NCBI GenBank assembly: GCA_035463315.1 | Contig: DATHTJ010000283.1 | Location: 1-27,738, forward strand | Direction of reading: 5' to 3' | Length of the DNA: 27,738 nt | From: GCA-003244245 sp035463315 | GTDB lineage: Bacteria; Actinomycetota; Actinomycetes; Mycobacteriales; Pseudonocardiaceae | Shown: positions 22,365 to 27,738 of the stretch, piece after piece | How the letters are laid out: each line of letters opens with the position of its first letter | How positions within the stretch are numbered: position 1 is the first letter of the stretch | Program-made: the position numbers and the translations under genes | The notes under the pieces: model-generated | The model's input: the letters and a program-made list of their open reading frames with translations, nothing else | What the model was told of the DNA's origin: nothing | Databases searched by the model: none

Positions 22365-23375
22365 TCATTCCGGTTTGGGCGTGCGGCCGAGCAGGTCACT
22401 GGCCATCTCCCGGGGCGACTGACCGCCGTTGCACACCCGGCGCACCGCGTCGGCGATCGGCACCTCGACGCCGCAGCGCGCAGCCAGCCCCTGGATCGAC
22501 GAGCAGGACTTGACGCCCTCGGCCACCTGACCGTGGGTGGCCTGCTGGGCCTGCTCGAGGGTGTCTCCCAGCCCGAGCCGGTAGCCGAAGGAGCGGTTAC
22601 GAGACAGCGGTGACGTGCAGGTAGCCACCAGGTCACCCAAGCCGGCCAAGCCCGCGAAGGTCATCGGGTCGGCGCCCAGCGCCGCACCCAACCGTCCCAT
22701 CTCGGCCAGCCCCCGGGTGATCAACGTCGCAAGGGTGTTGTCCCCGTATCCCAGGCCGACAGCCATGCCGCAGGCCAGCGCGATGACGTTCTTGCAGGTG
22801 CCACCGAGCTCGCAGCCGATCACGTCGGTGTTGGTGTAAGGCCGGAAGTAACCGGTCACGCAGGCGTGCTGGACCGCAACGGCACGGTCGTGATCGGTGC
22901 AGGCGATCACGCTCGCGGTGGGCTGCTCGGCAGCGATCTCGCGGGCCAGGTTGGGGCCGGACACCACCACCACCTGGTCGGCCATGACAGCCGTGACGTC
23001 CATCACGACCTCGCTCATCCGCTTGAGGCTGCCCAGTTCGACGCCCTTGGCCAGGCTCACCAAGGTGGCCTTCGGAGGAATCGATTTGTGCCAATCATCC
23101 AGATTATCGCGCAACGTCTGGCTGGGTACCGCGAACACCACCGCGTCCACCCCGTCCATTGCCTCGTCGGCGTGCTCGGTGGCCTGCAAGGAAGACGGCA
23201 ACCGCACTCCGGGCAGGTAGTCCGGGTTGAGCTGCCGGTGCGCGACGGCGTCGGCCACCTCAGCCCGACGGGCCCAGAGCACGACGTCCCGACCAGCGTC
23301 GGCGAGCACCTTGGCGAACGTGGTACCCCAGGTGCCCGCGCCCATCACCGCAATTCGCTGCACCGGCAGGGTCAT
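22365..23375 (-). CDS. gpsA: NAD(P)H-dependent glycerol-3-phosphate dehydrogenase
   Basis: Reduces dihydroxyacetone phosphate to sn-glycerol-3-phosphate, the backbone for phospholipid synthesis; cytosolic. 336 residues, the normal length. The Rossmann nucleotide loop is 'GAGTWGTTFAKVLADAG' (12-28). The catalytic domain has 'GGTCKNVIALACGMAVGLGY' with the active-site Lys, and 'GLGDLVATCTSPLSRNRSFG' with the substrate-binding 'SRN' motif. The start ATG has SD GGGGAG 8 bases upstream. The start overlaps (ATGA) the stop of a short unassigned open frame entering from upstream on the same strand. Divergent from cofC across about 120 bp. Confidence 0.97.
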   Translation of the reverse strand: MTLPVQRIAVMGAGTWGTTFAKVLADAGRDVVLWARRAEVADAVAHRQLNPDYLPGVRLPSSLQATEHADEAMDGVDAVVFAVPSQTLRDNLDDWHKSIPPKATLVSLAKGVELGSLKRMSEVVMDVTAVMADQVVVVSGPNLAREIAAEQPTASVIACTDHDRAVAVQHACVTGYFRPYTNTDVIGCELGGTCKNVIALACGMAVGLGYGDNTLATLITRGLAEMGRLGAALGADPMTFAGLAGLGDLVATCTSPLSRNRSFGYRLGLGDTLEQAQQATHGQVAEGVKSCSSIQGLAARCGVEVPIADAVRRVCNGGQSPREMASDLLGRTPKPE

Positions 23376-23497
23376 GACGCCTGCTCCCCGTACTCCTTCT
23401 CGCGTGCCACGCCATCCTCCTCGCGTTGATCGACCTGAGTCTTCCCTGCCACCGGATCGGAGGTCCAGTGCCGGTCCGGCGCGGGAGGATAGGGGGT

Positions 23498-24160
23498 GTG
23501 CAGGTGGACCTGCTCGTTCCGGTGAAACCGCTCGCTAGGGCCAAGACCCGGCTGCGGGGCATGGCCGACGGCGGGGCCGGTGCTCCCGAAGCGCACGCCC
23601 GGTTGGTCGTCGCACTGGCCCGGGACACCCTCGCGGCAGTGACCGGCGCGGCTGTGGTGCGCAAGGCACTGGCGGTCTGCTCCGATGAGGTGGTGCGTAG
23701 CGCTCTCGCCGCGGACGGGGTGGCGGCGATTCCCGACGAGCCAGCCGCCGGTCTGAACCCGGCCCTGCGGTACGGGGAGGCAGTGCTGCGCGGGGCAGAC
23801 CCGTCCGCGACGGTCGGGGCGCTGCAGGCTGATCTGCCGGCACTGCGTCCGGAGGAGCTGGACTGCGCGGTCCGCACCGGCCTGGCCACCGGTGGCCGGG
23901 TCTTCTGCGCCGATCGCACGGGCACCGGGACGACCCTGCTGCTGGCCCCACCATGGCAGCCCCTGGAGCCCTGCTTTGGACCGAACTCGGCTGCGGCACA
24001 TCGGGCCACCGGGGCTCGCGAGCTCACCGGTTGCTGGCCCGGGCTGCGGTGTGACGTCGACACTGCGGCCGATCTGGCGGTGGCGCGCGAGCTGGGCCTC
24101 GGCCGGTTCACCCGGGCCGCGCTGCAAAAGTCCGGGTTCGGAGATTCCACGCTCGAATGA
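23498..24160 (+). CDS. cofC: CofC/FbiD-type guanylyltransferase of coenzyme F420 biosynthesis
   Basis: 220-residue nucleotidyltransferase that activates 2-phospholactate (archaea) or phosphoenolpyruvate (mycobacterial FbiD) with GTP for F420 side-chain assembly. It opens 'VQVDLLVPVKPLARAKTRLR', the CofC nucleotide-binding signature. It continues with 'ARLVVALARDTLAAV', 'GLNPALRYGE', 'VGALQADLPALRPEEL' (metal-binding Asp), 'FCADRTGTGTTLLLAPP' and a C-terminal 'PGLRCDVDTAADLAVARELG'. I start at GTG 23498: SD GGAGG lies 9-10 bases upstream and the family N-terminus begins here; an upstream start adds 24 unrelated residues. PEP is the likelier substrate in actinobacteria (family knowledge, not seen here). 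The stop overlaps the ppk start by four bases. The other F420 genes are not in the window. Confidence 0.92.
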   Translation: MQVDLLVPVKPLARAKTRLRGMADGGAGAPEAHARLVVALARDTLAAVTGAAVVRKALAVCSDEVVRSALAADGVAAIPDEPAAGLNPALRYGEAVLRGADPSATVGALQADLPALRPEELDCAVRTGLATGGRVFCADRTGTGTTLLLAPPWQPLEPCFGPNSAAAHRATGARELTGCWPGLRCDVDTAADLAVARELGLGRFTRAALQKSGFGDSTLE

Positions 24161-26451
24161 CCACGGGTATCCGCTATGTACGGGACAATGGTCGGGTGAG
24201 CACGCATGACGAGAACACCGGTCTCACGACCGCAGCCGCCAGCTCGTCGCCCAGCAGCTCGTCCCCCAGTAACTTGTCAACCAGTAACTTGTCCCCCAGC
24301 AACCTGTCACGCGGTGCCACGGTGACAGTACTGCCCGCCCCGCCAGCGGCGACTCCGCTGCCCTCGACCACTGACCTTCCCGACGACCGCTATCTCAACC
24401 GGGAACTGTCCTGGCTGGACTTCAACGCCCGGGTGCTTGCGCTCGCCGAGGACGCCAGCCAGCCGCTGCTGGAGCGGGCAAAGTTCCTGGCAATCTTCGC
24501 GTCGAACACCGACGAGTTCTACATGGTTCGGGTTGCCGGGCTCAAGCGCCGTGACGAGGCCGGGCTGTCGGTGCGCAGCGCGGACGGGCTGTCCCCCCGG
24601 GAGCAGCTGGCCCGGATCGCGACGCGCAGCCGGCAGCTCGCCGAGCTCCACGCCCGGGTATTCCTCGACGAGGTTGCACCACAGCTCGCGGAGCACGACA
24701 TCACGTTTATCACGTGGTCGGACCTCGACGATGCGCAGCGGCTACGGCTGTCGGGCTACTTTTCCGACCAGATCTTTCCGGTGCTCACCCCGTTGGCGGT
24801 GGATCCCGCACACCCGTTCCCCTACATCTCCGGCCTGTCGCTGAACCTGGCCGTGATGGTGCGTGATCCCGACAGTCGCATCGAGCGATTCGCCCGGGTC
24901 AAGGTGCCCAACAACGTGCCGCGCCTGGTCCGGGTGGATAGCGACCAGAGCGAGCGCGGGTCACCACCCGCCACGTTCCTCCCGCTGGAGGAGCTGATCG
25001 GCGCCCATCTCAGTGAGCTGTTCGCCGGCATGGAAGTGGTGGACTGGCACATCTTCCGGATCACCCGCAACGCCGATTTCGAGGTCGACGAGGACCGTGA
25101 CGAGGACCTGCTGAAGGCGCTGGAGCGGGAGCTGGCGCGACGCCGCTTCGGTCCACCGGTGCGCCTGGAGGTGGCCGACACGATGAGCGAGCGCGTGCTG
25201 AAGGTGCTGCTGCGCGAGCTCGACGTCGATCCGCACGACGTGGTCGAGGTACCCGGCCTGCTCGACCTGTCGTGCATGTGGCAGGTCTACGCGCTGTCCG
25301 CCCCGGAGTTGAAGGACGAGCCGTTCATCCCTGTCACGCACCCGGCCTTCGGTGAGGGTGAGACGCCCAAGGACGTGTTCGCCACCCTGTGCGACGGTGA
25401 CGTGCTGGTGCACCACCCCTACGACTCGTTCTCCACGAGCGTGCAGCGTTTCATCGAGCAGGCTGCCGGGGATCCGCAGGTACTGGCGATCAAGCAGACG
25501 CTCTACCGAACGTCCGGTGACTCCCCCATCGTTGACGCGCTGATCGACGCGGCCGAGGCGGGTAAGCAGGTCGTCGCGCTGGTGGAGCTCAAGGCGCGAT
25601 TCGACGAGCAGGCCAACATCAAGTGGGCCAGGGCGCTGGAACGCGCCGGGGTGCATGTGGCGTACGGGTTGGTGGGGCTCAAGACCCACTGCAAGACCTC
25701 GCTGGTGGTGCGCCAGGAGGGCTCGATGATCCGCCGGTACTGCCATATCGGCACCGGCAACTACAACCCGAAGACCGCCGGGCTCTATGAGGACATCGGA
25801 TTGTTCACCGCCGAGCCCGCAATCGGCGCCGACCTCACCGACCTGTTCAACTCGCTGACCGGCTATGCGCGGCAGACGGTCTACCGCAGCCTGCTGGTGG
25901 CGCCCTATGGAATCCGGCGCGGCATCGTGGATCGGATCGAGGGCGAGATCGCCCGCGCTCGGGCGGGCCGCCCGGCCGGGATCCGGATCAAGGTCAACTC
26001 TCTGGTGGACGAGCAGGTAATCGATGCGCTGTATCGGGCGTCGTTGGCGGGTGTCTCCGTCGACCTGGTGGTCCGCAGCATCTGCGCACTGATTCCCGGA
26101 CGTCCGGGGCTGTCGGAGAACATCCGGGTGCGCTCGATCCTGGGTCGCTTCCTCGAGCACTCGCGAGTCTTTCACTTCGTGGGTGCCGACGAGCACTGGA
26201 TCGGCAGCGCTGACATCATGCACCGTAACCTGGACCGCCGGGTAGAGGTCCTGGTGCGGGTGGCAGACCGGCAGATGACCGACGAGCTGGATGCACTGCT
26301 CGCCTCTGCCCTGGACCCGGCGACACGATGCTGGGTCTTGGAATCCGATGGCTCGTGGAATGTCTCCCCCACCGACGGATCCACCGTCCGCGATCACCAG
26401 GTGCAAGAGATCCTCCGACACGCAAGGGTGAATGAACTGTGCCGGGACTGA
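24157..26451 (+). CDS. ppk: Polyphosphate kinase (PPK1)
   Basis: Reversibly polymerises the gamma-phosphate of ATP into polyphosphate. The 764-residue protein matches mycobacterial PPK1 almost throughout: 'RYLNRELSWLDFNARVLALA' marks the N domain, then 'FLAIFASNTDEFYMVRVAG', 'DEDLLKALERELARRRFG' and 'HHPYDSFSTSVQRFIEQA'. The PLD-like catalytic domains hold the autophosphorylated His511 ('GLKTHCKTSLVV') and the partner His530 ('RRYCHIGTGNYNPKTA'). The N-terminal ~70 residues are low complexity and include four in-frame pentapeptide repeats. ATG 24157 overlaps the cofC stop (ATGA), implying coupling, but no SD is seen; GTG 24196 is an alternative 13 codons in. The 3' end overlaps mutT1 by 13 bp. 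Confidence 0.97.
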   Translation: MTTGIRYVRDNGRVSTHDENTGLTTAAASSSPSSSSPSNLSTSNLSPSNLSRGATVTVLPAPPAATPLPSTTDLPDDRYLNRELSWLDFNARVLALAEDASQPLLERAKFLAIFASNTDEFYMVRVAGLKRRDEAGLSVRSADGLSPREQLARIATRSRQLAELHARVFLDEVAPQLAEHDITFITWSDLDDAQRLRLSGYFSDQIFPVLTPLAVDPAHPFPYISGLSLNLAVMVRDPDSRIERFARVKVPNNVPRLVRVDSDQSERGSPPATFLPLEELIGAHLSELFAGMEVVDWHIFRITRNADFEVDEDRDEDLLKALERELARRRFGPPVRLEVADTMSERVLKVLLRELDVDPHDVVEVPGLLDLSCMWQVYALSAPELKDEPFIPVTHPAFGEGETPKDVFATLCDGDVLVHHPYDSFSTSVQRFIEQAAGDPQVLAIKQTLYRTSGDSPIVDALIDAAEAGKQVVALVELKARFDEQANIKWARALERAGVHVAYGLVGLKTHCKTSLVVRQEGSMIRRYCHIGTGNYNPKTAGLYEDIGLFTAEPAIGADLTDLFNSLTGYARQTVYRSLLVAPYGIRRGIVDRIEGEIARARAGRPAGIRIKVNSLVDEQVIDALYRASLAGVSVDLVVRSICALIPGRPGLSENIRVRSILGRFLEHSRVFHFVGADEHWIGSADIMHRNLDRRVEVLVRVADRQMTDELDALLASALDPATRCWVLESDGSWNVSPTDGSTVRDHQVQEILRHARVNELCRD
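24250..24309 (+). repeat. 15-bp minisatellite in the 5' end of ppk
   Basis: Four consecutive 15-bp units (24250, 24265, 24280, 24295) encode PSSSS, PSNLS, TSNLS, PSNLS. The middle two units differ at only two of 15 bases (CCCAGTAACTTGTCA and ACCAGTAACTTGTCC), and a partial unit precedes. Residues 32-51, in a region absent from the conserved PPK core. Confidence 0.85.
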
Positions 26452-27335
26452 TCGCCGCGGGCGCCGTCATGTGGCAACTGTCGCCATCCGGCGACGTCGA
26501 GGTGGCACTGGTGCACCGGCCCCGTTATGACGACTGGTCACTTCCCAAGGGCAAGCCGCACTCCGGGGAGGCGCTGCCGCTCACTGCGGTCCGCGAGGTG
26601 GCCGAGGAGACCGGACACACCGTCGCGCTCAGCGCCAGGTTGGGCAGCACCCGTTATCTGGTGCGCTGGGGCCAGAAAGTGGCGCACTACTGGGCAGCGC
26701 GTCCCACGGGTGGCAGCTTCAGCCCCAGCGAGGAGGTGGACGAGCTGCGCTGGCTGCCCTTGGCCAAGGCGACGGAACTGCTCACCCACCGGCACGACCG
26801 AACGCTGCTGACCGGCCTCGACGGCGCGACGGCCATAGCCAACACCGTGCTGCTGGTCCGGCACGGCGAGGCAGGCGAGCGGGAGACGTGGCAGGGCGAC
26901 GATGACCTGCGCTCGCTGACCACGACGGGCCGGCGGCAGGCCGAAGCCCTGCGGGCGCTGCTGCCGCTGTTCGGAGCGCAGCGGGTGTATTCGGCACCAC
27001 CGCTGCGGTGCCGCCAGAGCGTTGAAGGTCTCGCAGCGGATCTTGGGGTTTCGATCATCGAGGAACCGCGGTTGTCCGAGGAGGCATACCTGGCCGATCC
27101 AGCGGCCGGCCTCGCCCGGCTGGTCGAGGTCGCGGGCGAGCCCGGGGGTCCGGCCGTGGTATGCAGCCAGGGCGGGGTGATTCCCGACCTGGTCAGCACA
27201 CTCACCAAGGAAGCTGGGCTTGACCTAGTGGATGTGCCCAGCCGAAAGGGCAGCTACTGGGGGCTGTTCTTCGGCAGCGGGTCGCTGGCACCCCCACTGC
27301 TGGCCGCCGACTACTACGACGACGCACTGGGCTGA
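26439..27335 (+). CDS. mutT1: MutT1-type NUDIX hydrolase with C-terminal histidine-phosphatase domain
   Basis: 298-residue two-domain protein matching mycobacterial MutT1, which sanitises 8-oxo-(d)GTP and related nucleotides. The NUDIX domain (about 4-130) carries a complete Nudix box: Gly38-x5-Glu44-x7-Arg52-Glu-Val-Ala-Glu-Glu-Thr-Gly59. The histidine-phosphatase domain (about 136-290) carries 'VLLVRHGEAGER' (catalytic His142) and 'VYSAPPLRCRQSVEGLA'. Its second motif reads 'VCSQGGVIPDL', with Gln244 where classic phosphatases have His. GTG start 26439 lies inside ppk, overlapping its last 13 bases, so it is co-translated with cofC-ppk. Converges on the HU remnant with an 8-bp gap. It fits an operon of GTP-using, PPi/polyP-handling and nucleotide-cleaning enzymes. 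Confidence 0.95.
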   Translation: MPGLIAAGAVMWQLSPSGDVEVALVHRPRYDDWSLPKGKPHSGEALPLTAVREVAEETGHTVALSARLGSTRYLVRWGQKVAHYWAARPTGGSFSPSEEVDELRWLPLAKATELLTHRHDRTLLTGLDGATAIANTVLLVRHGEAGERETWQGDDDLRSLTTTGRRQAEALRALLPLFGAQRVYSAPPLRCRQSVEGLAADLGVSIIEEPRLSEEAYLADPAAGLARLVEVAGEPGGPAVVCSQGGVIPDLVSTLTKEAGLDLVDVPSRKGSYWGLFFGSGSLAPPLLAADYYDDALG

Positions 27336-27343
27336 GCACGCTC

Positions 27344-27578
27344 TCACTTCTTGGCGGCGCACTTCTTGGTAGCGGACTTCTTGACGCACCGTTGGTACCC
27401 GCCCCACTGGCGGCAGCTTGCGCGCCCCACTCACGACTTCGCGGAATAAAGTGTCCGGCGAAAGGCGGGCACGTTGGTCTTCTTAACTTTCACCGACTGC
27501 CCGGTGCGGGGATTGCGCGCCACCCGCGCCCGCTTCTCGAAGGCGCCGAAACCGGTAATAGTGACCTTGTCGCCCCCC
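27344..27578 (-). pseudogene. hupB: HU (HupB-like) nucleoid protein gene, truncated and frameshifted remnant
   Basis: On the minus strand, HU sequence is plain: 'GDKVTITGFGAFEKRARV', then 'ARNPRTGQSVKVKKTNVPAF'. The first ~40 residues (helices 1-2 and the start codon) are missing: the homology begins directly against the leuD stop. An in-frame loss of about three residues removes part of the usual 'RAARTARNPRTG' segment. After 'VPAFR' the frame shifts by one base; the continuation 'PDTLFREVVSGARKLPP' is in another frame, while the original frame hits a TGA at 27431-27433. The Lys-rich end 'KKSATKKCAAKK' with TGA 27344-27346 is back in the first frame. So there is one N-terminal deletion, one small deletion and two compensating shifts. 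The position between leuD and mutT1 is the normal hupB locus. Non-functional as read, unless the sequence itself contains errors. Confidence 0.85.
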
Positions 27579-27738
27579 TCACCGTCCGGGTGTCGTGATT
27601 GGCAGCCAGGACGGCCGACGGGCCTCGAACGCGTCGATCTCCTCGGCGTGCCGCAGGCTCAGCGCGATGTCGTCTAATCCCTCCAGCAGGCGCCAACGGG
27701 TGTAGCCATCGATGGCGAAACCCACCGTGAGGTCCTTG
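27579..27738 (-). CDS. leuD: 3-isopropylmalate dehydratase small subunit, C-terminal end only (partial at window edge)
   Basis: The last 52 residues of the small subunit of isopropylmalate isomerase (leucine synthesis, partner of LeuC) are read on the minus strand from the window end. The signature is 'FAIDGYTRWRLLEGLDDIAL', then 'SLRHAEEIDAFEARRPSWLP', the near-invariant LeuD C-terminus. The final residues 'ITTPGR' before TGA (27579-27581) may have been altered by the deletion that fused this end to the HU remnant, since HU homology starts immediately after. The upstream part and leuC lie outside the window. Confidence 0.92.
   Translation of the reverse strand, partial: KDLTVGFAIDGYTRWRLLEGLDDIALSLRHAEEIDAFEARRPSWLPITTPGR

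Noticed and set aside
24961..26421. 486-codon open frame antisense to ppk
   Set aside because: It lies wholly within the conserved PPK coding region and has no recognisable motif; a GC-driven shadow frame.
27425..27470. Programmed ribosomal frameshift in the HU gene
   Set aside because: No slippery heptamer is seen, two opposite shifts would be needed, and the N-terminal third and start codon are missing, so decay or sequence error explains it better.

Overview
The window is high-GC DNA, rich in GTG starts and purine-rich Shine-Dalgarno (SD) sites. It comes from an actinobacterium, most likely a relative of the Pseudonocardiaceae. This rests on protein resemblance (Ung, PPK, MutT1 and LeuD read like mycobacterial/pseudonocardial orthologues) and on gene order. 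The leuD / HU / mutT1 / ppk / cofC / gpsA / ddl / DUF3515 / thiL / ung / rpmB / DAK / recG neighbourhood is a familiar actinobacterial chromosomal core. I saw no phage, transposon, CRISPR array, rRNA or tRNA.

Layout. 1-285: 3' end of a class V aminotransferase, converging on pyc at a 52-bp perfect palindrome. 268-3657 (-): pyruvate carboxylase. 3846-7441: a less conserved block with a His-rich membrane protein (+), a BTAD/TPR transcription regulator (-), a heptamer direct-repeat array, and a small stand-alone fragment of an AMP-binding (ANL) enzyme (+) closed by a perfect hairpin. 7569-9350 (+): secreted gamma-glutamyltransferase. 9474-13292 (-): FakA/DAK2-type kinase and RecG, coupled. 13433-13624 (+): ribosomal protein L28. 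13712-15956 (-): thiL, a GNAT acetyltransferase and ung. 16021-16811 (+): a single-domain Lrp/AsnC effector-binding protein and a DUF3515 membrane protein. 16817-23375 (-): orphan DUF742, ddl, rhodanese, cysteine dioxygenase, a Cys/Met-metabolism PLP enzyme, a THUMP-like methyltransferase and gpsA. 23498-27335 (+): overlapping cofC-ppk-mutT1. 27344-27738 (-): a decayed HU gene abutting the 3' end of leuD.

Functional themes. The core genes serve central carbon supply (Pyc), genome maintenance (RecG, Ung, MutT1), envelope precursors (Ddl, GpsA), cofactors (ThiL, CofC) and phosphate/nucleotide handling (PPK, MutT1). The PLP lyase, cysteine dioxygenase and rhodanese form a small sulfur-amino-acid group. 

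Most notable observations: a palindrome family with gene stop codons inside it (234-285 and 14922-14967); the broken HU locus at 27344-27578; the BTAD regulator with an 11-bp-periodic heptamer array beside a mini-ANL gene; an orphan conservon-type DUF742 gene; and three short in-frame coding tandem repeats (membrane protein, DAK kinase, PPK). No intergenic gap exceeds 300 bp. Start sites were moved from the longest open frame where an SD site or family N-terminus argued for it, and each case is explained.
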